From an uncultured bacterium (GTDB taxonomy: Bacteria > Elusimicrobiota > Elusimicrobia > Elusimicrobiales > Elusimicrobiaceae), in assembly GCA_949291545.1 (NCBI GenBank), contig CASEWB010000006.1, positions 124,001-188,000 on the forward strand: a stretch of 64,000 bases of DNA, written 5' to 3'. The position numbers and the translations under genes are program-made. Every line of letters starts with the position of its first letter. Position 1 is the first letter of the stretch. Below the pieces are notes generated by a model. The model ran no database searches. It saw nothing but the letters and a program-made list of their open reading frames with translations, and was not told the DNA's origin. This document shows, one piece after another, positions 34,685 to 44,056 of the stretch.

Positions 34685-35944
34685 ATGCGCAACCTATTAC
34701 TTGCTTTAGCGGCAATCGCTTTTGCCGCTCCGTGCATCTGCGCTGCAGATGCGGCGGCCTCGCTTGAATTTTATAAAAAGCAGGCCTTAACTCTTTCCGC
34801 TGACCCCAGCCGGGAAGAACGTGCCTTTGCCAAAACATTGGCGGACGGATTGGGTACTTGGACCAAGCAAAACCCCAAACAGCCGGCCGTCAAAGATGCC
34901 CTTTTGCTGCAAGCACGTTTGTATGTGCGGGCCGAAGACTACGACCGCGCCCTGGTGACGCTTTTTAAATTGCGTCATATGTACCCGGAAGCGGATTTGG
35001 CTGTTTTGAACCCGCTGATGGCCGAAGCGGTAATGGCCGTCAACGCCAAACAGCGCGACCAAGCCACCGCTTTGTTTACGGCCACCTTGTCTGCCGCCGA
35101 CAAAACCCCCGCCCAACGCCAGGCAAAAGCTTTGTTTGCGCTTTCTAAACTTTCCGGGCGGGATTTGTACGAACCCTCCGCCGAAGCGTTTGAAGATTTC
35201 TTTGCCGCCTATCCGGATTACGAATCCAGCGATTTGGTAGAGCTCTGGTACGGCGATTTGCACCGCATAAACGGAAACTATCTGGCGGCTATTTCCCAAT
35301 ATAAAAAAGCGGGCGAGCTGTACCCCAAAACCCCCTACCGCGCCGCCAGCTTGCGCCTGATTGGCGATATCTACGCGGATAATTTGAAAGATACCGCCAA
35401 TGCAATGGGAACCTACACCCAAGTACTGCGCGAATTCCCCGGCTCGTCCGAAACGGGCATTGTGTACAAACATATGGCCATTTTGGACGAAAACAACAAA
35501 CAGTACGACAGCGCGCTCATTAATTACGACAAAGCGATCGAACTTTTGGGCACCACTCCGGCCGCCTATGAAGCGTACCAAGGAAAAGCCGACGTGTACA
35601 CCAAAACCAAAAATTACGAAGCCGCTTACAACACGTTGCACCAAACGGCCACCGTATTTGCCGCCAACGATACGCAATCTATCGAAGCTTTGCTCAAAGC
35701 GGCAGACTTAGCCCGCAAAAAAATGCGCAATCAGGCTAAATATATTCAATCGCTCGAAAAAGCGTTGCTTTCGCACCCGCAAAGCCCCAAAGCCCCGCAG
35801 CTGATGTACGATTTGGGCCGCGCGTACGAACAGCAAAACCGCGATGCACAAGCCGCCGAAATTTACAAAAAGCTGATTATCAACTATCCTACGGACAAGA
35901 TTGCCTCCAGTGCACAGAGCCGCTTGTCCCGTTTGGAAAAATAA
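34685..35944 (+). CDS. Exported tetratricopeptide-repeat protein
   Basis: The 419 residues start with a signal peptide (MRNLLLALAAIAFAAPCICA). The rest is made of TPR-like helices, such as YLAAISQYKKAGELYPKTPY, YDSALINYDKAIELLG and DAQAAEIYKKLIINYPTDKI. The C-terminal repeats resemble YbgF/CpoB and BamD-type TPRs. It is likely a periplasmic scaffold; no partner is seen. There is no clear ribosome site, so translation may depend on yajQ upstream. Confidence 0.85.
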   Translation: MRNLLLALAAIAFAAPCICAADAAASLEFYKKQALTLSADPSREERAFAKTLADGLGTWTKQNPKQPAVKDALLLQARLYVRAEDYDRALVTLFKLRHMYPEADLAVLNPLMAEAVMAVNAKQRDQATALFTATLSAADKTPAQRQAKALFALSKLSGRDLYEPSAEAFEDFFAAYPDYESSDLVELWYGDLHRINGNYLAAISQYKKAGELYPKTPYRAASLRLIGDIYADNLKDTANAMGTYTQVLREFPGSSETGIVYKHMAILDENNKQYDSALINYDKAIELLGTTPAAYEAYQGKADVYTKTKNYEAAYNTLHQTATVFAANDTQSIEALLKAADLARKKMRNQAKYIQSLEKALLSHPQSPKAPQLMYDLGRAYEQQNRDAQAAEIYKKLIINYPTDKIASSAQSRLSRLEK

Positions 35945-35959
35945 TTTTCCACCCAACCC

Positions 35960-35992
35960 AAACCCCGGGCTTATTACCGCCCGGGGTTTTTG
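35960..35992 (+). terminator. Intrinsic terminator after the TPR gene
   Basis: AAACCCCGGGC / GCCCGGGGTTT with an 8-nt loop, then TTTGC. Confidence 0.85.
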
Positions 35993-36155
35993 CTTGAATT
36001 CGTTTTCCGGCCGCAGCGGATTCTTCCTTCGTCCGTTTACCCCCCTCCAAAAACGCCCCAAAAAAGTTTTCCTAATCCATGGCCCAACAGAATTTTTTCC
36101 CCCCCAACACAATTACCCGGGCCACACCGGCTTTGTACAGGGCCCCAACAGACGC

Positions 36156-36193
36156 ACAAAAGAGGGCGGACAAGTTTTGCTTGTCCGCCCTCT
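36156..36193 (-). terminator. Intrinsic terminator of the buk-ptb cluster
   Basis: 14-bp perfect stem AGAGGGCGGACAAG / CTTGTCCGCCCTCT, 5-nt loop, TTTTGTGC on the minus strand. Confidence 0.9.
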
Positions 36194-36216
36194 TTAAATT
36201 GCACTTGTCAAACGCT

Positions 36217-36615
36217 TTATTTGCCGGCTCCGCAGCATTTTTTGTATTTCTTGCCGCTGCCGCACGGGCACGGATCGTTACGGCCGATTTTGGGCCCCTC
36301 GTGCACCACCGTTTCCACTTTGGCCACGGTGCCGCCGTTGGCTTCGGCTCTAAGTTCGGCTTCGTGGGCTTTCATCCATTTTTTCATCTGGCGAATGCTT
36401 TTAAAGTCCACACCGTCTTTTTCCATACGTTTGGCAATATCAATAAAACGCTTTTTGATAGCCGGGTCTTTCAACTTGCCTTTAATCATATCCGGCAACG
36501 AGTCTAACTCCCGTTCGATGCGTTCTTCAATCGATTCTTTTTTGTCCGACTTAGCCGCCGCAGGCTGCCCTGCCTGCTGGGCTTCTTCTTCTTTCTTTTT
36601 AAACGGATTCCACAT
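36217..36615 (-). CDS. SEC-C motif protein
   Basis: The 132-residue protein ends in the SEC-C zinc motif ([16 protein letters not shown], about 114-129), the module at the C-terminus of SecA that binds SecB and ribosomes. Before it lies a charged helical segment ([14 protein letters not shown] and [19 protein letters not shown]). It has no SecA ATPase. Such small proteins may work at ribosomes or as zinc-binding adaptors. AAGGAG sits 11 nt before the ATG. It is 18 nt after the second AAA gene, at the end of a minus-strand cluster. Confidence 0.85.
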   Translation of the reverse strand: MWNPFKKKEEEAQQAGQPAAAKSDKKESIEERIERELDSLPDMIKGKLKDPAIKKRFIDIAKRMEKDGVDFKSIRQMKKWMKAHEAELRAEANGGTVAKVETVVHEGPKIGRNDPCPCGSGKKYKKCCGAGK

Positions 36616-36633
36616 ACTAGTACTGCTCCTTAA

Positions 36634-37197
36634 TTATTCGGAAATAAGTTTTTCTACAAAGTTTTTAATGATTTCCGCTTTTTCAAAATAATGTTTTTCC
36701 CGCGGAACCACCAAACGATTGGGGTGTTTTTCCCAAATTTTTAAGATTTTATCGTCAATTTCAAAGGCCTGCTGCAAGTTCTCGGTGCGGACATTGGTGG
36801 CCTGGTAAAAATCTTTTTCCGGCGGCGGGGAAAGGTGGATCACCGCATCGTAGCGGGCCAGTTCCGCCTCCAAAGAGCTATGCATAGACGTAAAGAAATT
36901 TTCCGGTCCATACGGCCAGTATACCGCCCCGTCAATGGAGCCGCGGTCACACACCATCACTTTTGCATCAGAAGTGACTTGCGCCAAATGCTCCAGCTGG
37001 TGTACTGTGTAAAAAATAATATTTTGAGCATGCTCAATATGCACGGGGCTGTTGTCCTTACGCGGGAAACCGCCGCTGTAAATCAGTGTGGCAGCTTCCT
37101 GCACGAGGGCAATTTTGTTGCCGAAAGTTTCTTTCAAAATAGAAAGAGCCGTTGTTTTGCCGCCGCTGGGGCCGCCAGTTAAAACGATTTTTTTCAT
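36634..37197 (-). CDS. AAA_28/NadR-like P-loop kinase, copy 2
   Basis: The 187-residue protein has Walker A GGPSGGKTT, a SGGFPRKDN motif, the Walker-B-like MVCDRGSIDGAVYWP, and a C-terminal region NRLVVPREKHYFEKAEIIKN. The fold is that of small nucleotide or nucleoside kinases related to NadR ribosylnicotinamide kinase. It is about two-thirds identical by eye to the next gene upstream. Substrate unknown. Confidence 0.8.
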   Translation of the reverse strand: MKKIVLTGGPSGGKTTALSILKETFGNKIALVQEAATLIYSGGFPRKDNSPVHIEHAQNIIFYTVHQLEHLAQVTSDAKVMVCDRGSIDGAVYWPYGPENFFTSMHSSLEAELARYDAVIHLSPPPEKDFYQATNVRTENLQQAFEIDDKILKIWEKHPNRLVVPREKHYFEKAEIIKNFVEKLISE

Positions 37198-37200
37198 AAG

Positions 37201-37770
37201 TTATCCTTTGATAATTTTTTCTACAAAATTTTTGATAATTTCCGCTTTTTCAAAAAAATGTTCTTTTCCGCCCACTACCAAACGGTTGGGGTGTTTTTCC
37301 CAAATTTTCAAAATTTTGCGGTCGATGGCAAAAGCTTCTTCCAAGTTTTCAGTGCGCACATGGGTGGACTGATAAAACGCCGGGTTTTCCGGCGGGGAAA
37401 GGTGCAGCACCGCATCGTAGCGGGCCAGCTCCGCTTCCAGCGAGGTGTTCATTTTGGCAAAGAAGTCTTCCACGCCGCCCGGCCAATACACCGCCGCGTC
37501 CACAGTGCCGCGGTCGCACACGATAATAGGAACGTCGGACGATTCTTCCGCCAGGGCCTCCATTTCCCGCGTAGCGTAAAAAATAATTTGCTGGGCCGCT
37601 TCAATGTGTGGGCGGCTGTTGTCCTTGCGCGGGAAACCGCCGCTAAAAATCATCGTGGCCGCCTCGCGCACGAGCTCCACCTGCGGGCCAAAGGTTTCTT
37701 TTAAAATAGACAACGCCGTCGTTTTCCCGCTGTTCGGGCCGCCGGTGAGCGCTATTTTTTTATGCTTCAT
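37201..37770 (-). CDS. AAA_28/NadR-like P-loop kinase, copy 1
   Basis: The 189-residue protein has Walker A GGPNSGKTT and CDRGTVDAAVYWPGG; its sequence runs parallel to its neighbour throughout (both contain ARYDAV.HLSPP and IWEKHPNRLVV). The genes are 3 nt apart and arose by tandem duplication. Its start overlaps the stop of the M23 peptidase (ATGA). Being kept as two intact copies suggests a heteromer or different substrates. Function unknown. Confidence 0.8.
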   Translation of the reverse strand: MKHKKIALTGGPNSGKTTALSILKETFGPQVELVREAATMIFSGGFPRKDNSRPHIEAAQQIIFYATREMEALAEESSDVPIIVCDRGTVDAAVYWPGGVEDFFAKMNTSLEAELARYDAVLHLSPPENPAFYQSTHVRTENLEEAFAIDRKILKIWEKHPNRLVVGGKEHFFEKAEIIKNFVEKIIKG

Positions 37771-39044
37771 TTTTCCTCCGGGGCGGCCGGGGTTTCAAAA
37801 GCAGCTTTTTTGGCCGCGTCCAATTCCTTTAAGTATAACACTTTTAGCTCTTCAAATTCTTTCCGCTGTTCTTTGGGCACATCGCGCACGGCGGAATTGC
37901 GGTTTTTCATTTTTAAGAAATCCACAAATTTATTCTTTTCCTTTACCCTAAAATCCAAGTGCGGCCCGGTGGAAAGGCCCGTGCTGCCCACATAGCCGAT
38001 GGTTTGGCCTTGTTTCACTTTTTTGCCGGCTTTAATACCTTTGGCAAACCCTTTTAAATGGCCGTACATCGTGGTATAACTGTTGGCGTGGCGGATTTCG
38101 ATATAATTGCCGTAACCGCCTTTTTTGCCGGCAAAGCGGACCGTACCGTCCGCCACGGCCTGCACGGGCGTACCAGACGGGGCGGCATAGTCAATCCCCA
38201 AGTGCGGGCGGCGGATTTTTAAAATAGGGTGCATACGCCCATAGGTAAAGCGCGAAGAAATACGGTAATTGCGAAAGCTGATGGGCGACTTTAAAAACAT
38301 CTTTTTGCTCATTTTGCCGGTTTCGTCGTAAAAATCACCTTCAAAATAAAACGCATTGGTGGTTACGCCCGTTTCGGCCCCTTTGTAAGAGGCAGCCAAA
38401 AGGTCCTGGCTGGTAATTTCGCCGGTGGCGGTGTAGTTTTCCTCCCACAAAGCGGCGTATTCGTCGCCGTTGCGGGTATCGGTGTTGAAGTCAATCGTCC
38501 AAGAAAAAGCATCCGTAAAATCCAGGATAAGCGGCGTTTGCAAGCCTTGGCCTATCATGGAATTAAACAACGAGTCTTTAATTTTCCCGGCGGCGGTTTT
38601 GATACGGGTTTTAATTTCCACATCACTCACGCCGGCCACCAAGGCGCCGGAAATGTTGGCCACATAAAAACGTTTAAAACCTTGGGTCAGCAGCAACATA
38701 ATAAACTGCCCGTCCGAATCTACGGAAATAGAATAGGTATCGTTTTTTTGCAGTTTGCGCGTATCCGTAACGGACCCCAATTTGCTGACAATCTGCGCCA
38801 CCAGCTGGTTATCCAGGCCGGATTCCTGCAAAGCAACGTAAATGGGTTTTTCTTTCACGGTGTATTCCACCACCGGTATTTCGCGTTCGTGCAAATTTTC
38901 GCGTTCCTGGGCGGCTTTAACACGGGAAACGTGAATAGCAATAAAGGTAGAAAGCGCAATTACACACAGTGTAAGCACATAAAAAAGCACATCGTGGTAA
39001 CGCCGATAATGGCGCTGTAAAAAAGCTAAAATCGTTTTTTTCAT
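37767..39044 (-). CDS. M23 family metallopeptidase (LytM-like)
   Basis: The protein of about 425 residues has one N-terminal membrane anchor (VLFYVLTLCVIALSTFIAI) and a periplasmic region. The C-terminal M23 domain holds the zinc ligands HxxxD (RPHLGIDYAAPSG), YGHLKG and HLDF. It probably cuts peptidoglycan cross-bridges during growth or division. An ATG six bases further upstream (39050) is equally possible; neither has a good ribosome site. A strong GC hairpin lies just before it. It is coupled to the first AAA gene. Confidence 0.88.
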   Translation of the reverse strand: MKKTILAFLQRHYRRYHDVLFYVLTLCVIALSTFIAIHVSRVKAAQERENLHEREIPVVEYTVKEKPIYVALQESGLDNQLVAQIVSKLGSVTDTRKLQKNDTYSISVDSDGQFIMLLLTQGFKRFYVANISGALVAGVSDVEIKTRIKTAAGKIKDSLFNSMIGQGLQTPLILDFTDAFSWTIDFNTDTRNGDEYAALWEENYTATGEITSQDLLAASYKGAETGVTTNAFYFEGDFYDETGKMSKKMFLKSPISFRNYRISSRFTYGRMHPILKIRRPHLGIDYAAPSGTPVQAVADGTVRFAGKKGGYGNYIEIRHANSYTTMYGHLKGFAKGIKAGKKVKQGQTIGYVGSTGLSTGPHLDFRVKEKNKFVDFLKMKNRNSAVRDVPKEQRKEFEELKVLYLKELDAAKKAAFETPAAPEEK

Positions 39045-39053
39045 AGACATACG

Positions 39054-39076
39054 CAGGGGCGGCCTTGGGCCGCCCC
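39054..39076 (-). other. GC hairpin between ptb and the M23 gene
   Basis: GGGGCGGCC / GGCCGCCCC with a 3-nt loop, no T-run. It could stabilise the ptb mRNA end or lower M23 expression within the operon. Confidence 0.5.
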
Positions 39077-39089
39077 TTTACAACTGGAA

Positions 39090-40007
39090 TTATTTGGCGT
39101 CTTTTAAATAAGAGCACAACGCGATAGCGTTGAGTTTTACTTTCGGGTCATCGGCGCGGGAAGGCAAGATAACCGGGATTTTCGGGCCCACGAGCACGGC
39201 CGCGGCTTCCATATGGTCGCCAAAGAACGTAAGCGCCTTATAGAGCGGGTTGGCCGCGTCCAAATCGGGCAGCATCAAAATATCCGCATCGCCGGCGACA
39301 GTTTTGCCTTTAATGCCTTTTTCGGCCGCTTTTTCAGGCGAGAGCGAAATGTACAAATCGTACGGACCTTCCACGCTGCAACCGGTGATTTTCCCTTCCG
39401 CATTCATTTGCGCCAAGGCGGCCGCTTCTACGGTAGAGGGGATTTTTTCGTTTACTTTTTCCACCGGGCACACGCAGGCCACTTTCGGGTGTTCCAGGCC
39501 CAGTTCGTGCATGGTGTCCACCGCATTTTGAATGATTTTTACTTTTTGTTCCAAGGTAGGCGCAATCACAACGGCGGAATCCGTGACGGCAAACGGTTTT
39601 TTGTATTTCGGCGTGCTGAATAACACAAAGTGGGACAACAACGCCCCTTCCGGCACCAAGTGGGCTTCCTTATTCAAAATGGCTTTCATATAGTATTTGG
39701 TATCTACCAAGCCTTTAATTAAAAAGTCGCCTTTCCCGGCCAAAATCTGGTCCACCGCCAGTTTGCACATAGTGGGGACGTCTTCGCAGTCAATAAATTC
39801 AAACTTGCTTTCGTTTAGGCCTACTTGGGCAACGGTTTCTTTCACCGCGGCCAAAGGCCCAATCAAAATACCGTGCGAAATAAGGCCGTTTTCGTCAGCC
39901 ATTTTAATGGCGGTCAGGGCTTCTTTGTTGTTGGCGCCCGGCACCACAACTCTGTTTGATTTCCCTTTTACTTGGTTAATCAAATCAGCAAAACTTGTGA
40001 ATTTCAT
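39090..40007 (-). CDS. ptb: Phosphate butyryltransferase (phosphate acetyl/butyryl transferase family)
   Basis: The enzyme swaps CoA for phosphate on short acyl groups. At 305 residues it has the usual length and no extra domains. Marks are VVVPGANNKEALTAI, the KGLVDTKYYMKAILN segment, and the HELGLEHPKVACV region. The next gene upstream is butyrate kinase, so the pair gives ATP from acyl-CoA. Whether the acyl group is butyryl or a branched chain (isobutyryl, isovaleryl from amino acids) is not decided. Confidence 0.92.
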   Translation of the reverse strand: MKFTSFADLINQVKGKSNRVVVPGANNKEALTAIKMADENGLISHGILIGPLAAVKETVAQVGLNESKFEFIDCEDVPTMCKLAVDQILAGKGDFLIKGLVDTKYYMKAILNKEAHLVPEGALLSHFVLFSTPKYKKPFAVTDSAVVIAPTLEQKVKIIQNAVDTMHELGLEHPKVACVCPVEKVNEKIPSTVEAAALAQMNAEGKITGCSVEGPYDLYISLSPEKAAEKGIKGKTVAGDADILMLPDLDAANPLYKALTFFGDHMEAAAVLVGPKIPVILPSRADDPKVKLNAIALCSYLKDAK

Positions 40008-40039
40008 ACGTTTGTTTCTCCTATAAGTAATACTACAAA

Positions 40040-41152
40040 TCAGCTGTACTGTTTAACAATTTTGGGGTTATCCAAGGCGCGCACGGCGGCTTCGCGCAGG
40101 GCGTCTTTTTCTTCACTGCCCGGGAACACATACACCGGGGCAATCCAGCCGACATAGCGGCTGATTTCCTGCGGAATGGTTTTGCTGTGCATCAGCCCGC
40201 CCGTCAGCGCAATAAAATCCACCTTTCCTTCCAGCACTACGGCCATTTCCCCAATATATTTGGCAATTTGGTAAATCATTGCGTCTTCGGCCAATTTAGC
40301 TTCTTCACGCGTGCAGTGGATTAGCGAGCCGGGGCGCTTTTCCCCGGTGCGGATAAACTCTTCCAAATCTTTTACGTCGGACGTGCCCGTATACGCCACC
40401 AGGCCGCCTTTTCCGCGCAGTTTTAAGCGTATATCCCGCAGCGTGTATTTGCCCGAAAAGCACATCTGCACCAACCCTGCATTGGGGGTAGCGCCGCTTC
40501 GCTGGGGGGTCATTGGGCCGTCGCCCTCGTAGCCGTTATTAACGTCCACTACTTTTCCATGGCGGTGGGCCCCCACGGTCACGCCGCCGCCGCCGTGGCA
40601 AACGACACAGTCCACCGTTTCATAGGTTTTGCCCAGTTTTTCGGCAATCATACGCGCTACACGTTTTTGGCTTAAGGCGTGGAAAATGGAAATACGCGGA
40701 TTTTCCGGCATACCGGAATAGCGTGCCACCGGCTGCAGTTCGTCAATCACTACCGGGTTGGCAATAAAGCTGGGGCAACCGGCGTATTGGGCAATCTCTT
40801 TAGCCAAAATACCGCCCAAGTTGCTGGGGTGAATGCCGCCGTAGCGGCCGGTTTCCAAGTCGCTGACCATTTGGTCGTTTACGGCATATACCCCGCCTTC
40901 CATCGCGCGGATAAACCCCCCGCGGCCGATTACGGCGTCAATTTCTTTCAACGGCACTTTATGGTCCAGCAAGTAATCTAAAATCAGTTTCCGGCGCAAC
41001 GGAAGCTGCTCGGTGACGTTTTTACCTTCGTAAGGTTCCAAATCGGTCAGGGAATAACGTACGGTTACTTCAAAAACAGGCTTATCGCCCCGGTAGTAGC
41101 CGATGTCGTCCGAGGTAGACCCCGGGTTTATAACTAGGATATTGTAAGCCAT
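40040..41152 (-). CDS. buk: Butyrate kinase
   Basis: This 370-residue acetokinase-superfamily enzyme makes ATP from butyryl- (or branched acyl-) phosphate. It shows NPGSTSDDIGYY at the N-terminus, IGRGGFIRAMEGGVY, CHGGGGVTVGAHRHGK and TGGLMHSK. GGGGG lies 7 nt before the ATG, and TGTTAAAAT stands upstream as an extended -10. It is first in the cluster buk-ptb-M23-AAA-AAA-SEC-C. Confidence 0.95.
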   Translation of the reverse strand: MAYNILVINPGSTSDDIGYYRGDKPVFEVTVRYSLTDLEPYEGKNVTEQLPLRRKLILDYLLDHKVPLKEIDAVIGRGGFIRAMEGGVYAVNDQMVSDLETGRYGGIHPSNLGGILAKEIAQYAGCPSFIANPVVIDELQPVARYSGMPENPRISIFHALSQKRVARMIAEKLGKTYETVDCVVCHGGGGVTVGAHRHGKVVDVNNGYEGDGPMTPQRSGATPNAGLVQMCFSGKYTLRDIRLKLRGKGGLVAYTGTSDVKDLEEFIRTGEKRPGSLIHCTREEAKLAEDAMIYQIAKYIGEMAVVLEGKVDFIALTGGLMHSKTIPQEISRYVGWIAPVYVFPGSEEKDALREAAVRALDNPKIVKQYS

Positions 41153-41207
41153 AGCAGCGCCCCCTTACCTATATTTTAACAAAATATCTAGCCTTTAGCC
41201 GCCCGAT

Positions 41208-41918
41208 TTACGGCAATTTGGCGGCTAATTTTTCGGCCCATTTTTTAAGAAAAAACAGCTGTTCGCGGGACAATCCCTGCCGCGTGAGCATATGGCGCAG
41301 GAGCGCTTTGCGTTGGGCGGAAGAAAAATCCGTCTTAAAGCCGGATTTTTCAAACAAAACATCAGCCGCGGCAATAAAAATTTCTTTCTGGGCGTCCGTA
41401 GGCAGCTGCGGGCCCTGGCCGGGGGTACGGATAGCGGCAAAATCCGGCCGGCGGGAAAGCTCGTAACACGTCAAAATAACGGCTTGGGCCAAGTTGATGG
41501 AAGGCTGTTTGGCCGCAGTGGGAATATTCAGCACGGCGTCGCAGCGTTCAATATCTTCGTTGGAAAGGCCGCTCTTTTCGTTGCCAAACACAATGGCGGT
41601 CCGTTCGGCCGCTGCTTGTGCTAAGCGTTCGTTTAAGTGCGGAAGCGGAATAATTTCCTGCTTAATATCGCGGTTTTTAAGCGCCGTAGAAGCCAACGAA
41701 AGTTGCACATCTTCCAAGGCGTCGTCCAAGGTTTGGCAGCAGCGGGCATTCTTTAAAATATCGGATACGTTTACCGCGCTGACGGCTTCGCGCCAAACGG
41801 GCGGATAAGGGTCCACCACCCGCAGGTCCACCAAACCAAAGTTGCCCATCGCCCGCGCGCACGCCCCTATATTATTGGGGTCCCGCGGGCGGACGAGCAC
41901 TATGCAAAAAGCATTCAT
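41208..41918 (-). CDS. trmJ: tRNA/rRNA 2'-O-methyltransferase, TrmJ-like (SPOUT)
   Basis: The 236 residues have the three SpoU motifs: RPRDPNNIGACARAMGNFG, VFGNEKSGLSNEDIERCD and SINLAQAVILTCYEL. TrmJ methylates the 2'-O of nucleotide 32 in the tRNA anticodon loop. The deep knot fold makes it a dimer. Its first codon overlaps the lpd stop (ATGA). Confidence 0.9.
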   Translation of the reverse strand: MNAFCIVLVRPRDPNNIGACARAMGNFGLVDLRVVDPYPPVWREAVSAVNVSDILKNARCCQTLDDALEDVQLSLASTALKNRDIKQEIIPLPHLNERLAQAAAERTAIVFGNEKSGLSNEDIERCDAVLNIPTAAKQPSINLAQAVILTCYELSRRPDFAAIRTPGQGPQLPTDAQKEIFIAAADVLFEKSGFKTDFSSAQRKALLRHMLTRQGLSREQLFFLKKWAEKLAAKLP

Positions 41919-43285
41919 TTGGCGGCGGCCTCCCCTAAGGACTCGGCAAACGTGGGGTGCGCAAAAATGACTTCTCTAAATTGTTCCACCGTCATTTGCG
42001 CGGCCAACGCCACACTGGCGGCATGTACCAACTCCGCCGCTTGCGCCCCCGCCAATACAGCCCCTATCAAGCGGCCGGTTTGGGCGTCGCTTAACAGTTC
42101 GTAATATCCTTCCGTTTGGTCCTGGGCTACGGCACGGCCGTTGGCGAGCAAAAAAGCTTTGTGGCTTTTGACGGTTATTCCTTGCGCCTCCGCTTGCGCG
42201 CGCGAAAGGCCCACAGCGGCAATTTCCGGCGAGGTATAGATTGCACGCGGAACCCGGTTATTGTGATAGACCGCCGGCACCCCGCACAAATTGCTGGCCG
42301 CTACTTCGCCCTGGCGGGTGGCGGCGTGCGCCAGCTGGAATAAGCCGTTCACGTCCCCCACGGCGTAAATATCGTTTTTCAGTTGGAGCGTTTCGGGGTT
42401 TACTTTCACACCTTTGCGGGTCCATTCTACCCCAACATTTTCCATATGCAGGGCGCTCAAATCCACCGTGCGGCCAATGGCGGCCAAAACGGCTTGTGTT
42501 TGCAGGGTTTTACCGTCGGAAAGAGTAAGGGAAAAGCCGTTTTCGCCCGCGGTACAGGCGGTTGCGCTTACGCCCGTATGAAAAGTTACGCCGCGTTTGG
42601 AAAGCGCCTGGAACAACACACGGGCGGCGTTTTCGTCCTCCAGCGGCAAAATGCGCGGCTGCATTTCCACCACGCTCACTTCCACCCCCAGCGCATTTAG
42701 TAAATCCGCCATTTCGCAGCCGATTACCCCGCCGCCGATAATCGCCATAGACGCCGGAAGCGCGGGCATTTCAAAAACGGTAGAGTTATCGTAAATTTTG
42801 TCTTTCAGCTGGTCAAACGGCGCCGGGAAGAACGCTTCCGACCCCGTGGCCAAAATCACCCCGTCGCACGGCAACGTTTTTTCAGTTCCGTCGGCCAATT
42901 TAACACCCACGGTGTGTTCGTCTACAAAATAGCCTTCGCCCGGCAACACCTCCACCCCGGCTTTTTTAAGCAAAAACGCAATCCCCTGCGTCAGCTTGCG
43001 GGTGGCGGCTTGCTGGCGGGCTTTTATCTTATCCCACGCGCGCGCCGCATACAAGGCTTCTGCCGCCGCCTGGGCGCCGTCCGAACACAAAACAGGCAAA
43101 TTGCGCGCGGTTTGAAAGCGGTGGGCTGCATCCAAAAGCGACTTAGAAGGAATACAGCCGCAGTTCAAGCAAACCCCCCCTAACTTATTTTTTTCCACCA
43201 GCGTTACTTTGGCCCCCAGCGCAGCAGCCTTAAGAGCCGCCGGATAACCGCCGGGCCCGCCTCCAATCACTACAATTTGCTTCAT
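41915..43285 (-). CDS. lpd: Dihydrolipoyl dehydrogenase
   Basis: The 456-residue flavoprotein has the FAD dinucleotide fold GGGPGGYPAA, redox-active Cys pair in GGVCLNCGCIPSK, an NAD fold AIIGGGVIGCEM, and the C-terminal active-site His-Pro (FAHPTFAE). It serves 2-oxoacid dehydrogenases or the glycine cleavage system; neither lies in the window. AAAGGGGA precedes the ATG. trmJ is coupled downstream. Confidence 0.92.
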   Translation of the reverse strand: MKQIVVIGGGPGGYPAALKAAALGAKVTLVEKNKLGGVCLNCGCIPSKSLLDAAHRFQTARNLPVLCSDGAQAAAEALYAARAWDKIKARQQAATRKLTQGIAFLLKKAGVEVLPGEGYFVDEHTVGVKLADGTEKTLPCDGVILATGSEAFFPAPFDQLKDKIYDNSTVFEMPALPASMAIIGGGVIGCEMADLLNALGVEVSVVEMQPRILPLEDENAARVLFQALSKRGVTFHTGVSATACTAGENGFSLTLSDGKTLQTQAVLAAIGRTVDLSALHMENVGVEWTRKGVKVNPETLQLKNDIYAVGDVNGLFQLAHAATRQGEVAASNLCGVPAVYHNNRVPRAIYTSPEIAAVGLSRAQAEAQGITVKSHKAFLLANGRAVAQDQTEGYYELLSDAQTGRLIGAVLAGAQAAELVHAASVALAAQMTVEQFREVIFAHPTFAESLGEAAAK

Positions 43286-43366
43286 AACATTATCCCCTTT
43301 CTGTACGGCGTTTTGGTTATACCTATTGTAGCATTAAAAACGGTATAATAAAAAACAGGAAACACT

Positions 43367-44056
43367 ATGCCAAAAAACAGCAAGCCGTCCTACATTGGGC
43401 ACCGTCAACGCATTCGTGAAAAGTTTGCTTCGGCCGGGTTGGATTCCTTTTTGGACCACGAGACGCTGGAGCTTTTACTGACGTACGCCATCGCCCGTAA
43501 AGACACCAAACCCATCGCCTGGGCACTTTTAAAACGCTTTGGCTCCTTGGCCGCGGTGTTGGACGCCGACCCAATCCAATTAATGACTGTACCCGGAGTG
43601 GGCGAAAATACCGCCCAGTTTTTAAAGCTAATCCGCGCCGTATTTAAAAAATATTCGTTAGACGAAGTAAGCACCGGCACCCCTATCCGCACCCCCAAAC
43701 AAGTATTGGAATACTGCAAAGCTTCTTTGGCGGGAAAGAAAGAAGAATGTTTGGAAGTAATTTACCTTTCCGTGCGCAATACCATCATGGGCACGCAGGT
43801 AGTGGCCTCGGGCTTAATAGACCGGGTGGCCGTATCGCCGCGCAAGATTGTGGAATGTGCCTTGGCGGCCAAAGCGGCGGCCATTATTTTGGTGCATAAC
43901 CACCCGTCCGGCGACGCTACCCCCTCCCAAGAAGACATCGACCTTACGCAAGACGTTGTGCGCGCCGCAGCGCTGTTTGGCATTTCCGTGCACGACCATA
44001 TTATCGTGGGCAAAGGTGCACATTACAGCTTAAAAGCAAACGGGAAAATCGAATGA
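43367..44056 (+). CDS. radC: RadC family JAB/MPN protein
   Basis: The 229-residue protein has a helix-hairpin-helix segment (LMTVPGVGENTAQFL) and the JAMM metal site HNHPSGDATPSQEDI, complete. RadC was once thought a repair protein; its true role is unclear, with links to competence in some bacteria. A TATAAT box lies 17 nt before AGGAAA and the ATG. It overlaps cyuA by 4 bases. Confidence 0.95.
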   Translation: MPKNSKPSYIGHRQRIREKFASAGLDSFLDHETLELLLTYAIARKDTKPIAWALLKRFGSLAAVLDADPIQLMTVPGVGENTAQFLKLIRAVFKKYSLDEVSTGTPIRTPKQVLEYCKASLAGKKEECLEVIYLSVRNTIMGTQVVASGLIDRVAVSPRKIVECALAAKAAAIILVHNHPSGDATPSQEDIDLTQDVVRAAALFGISVHDHIIVGKGAHYSLKANGKIE

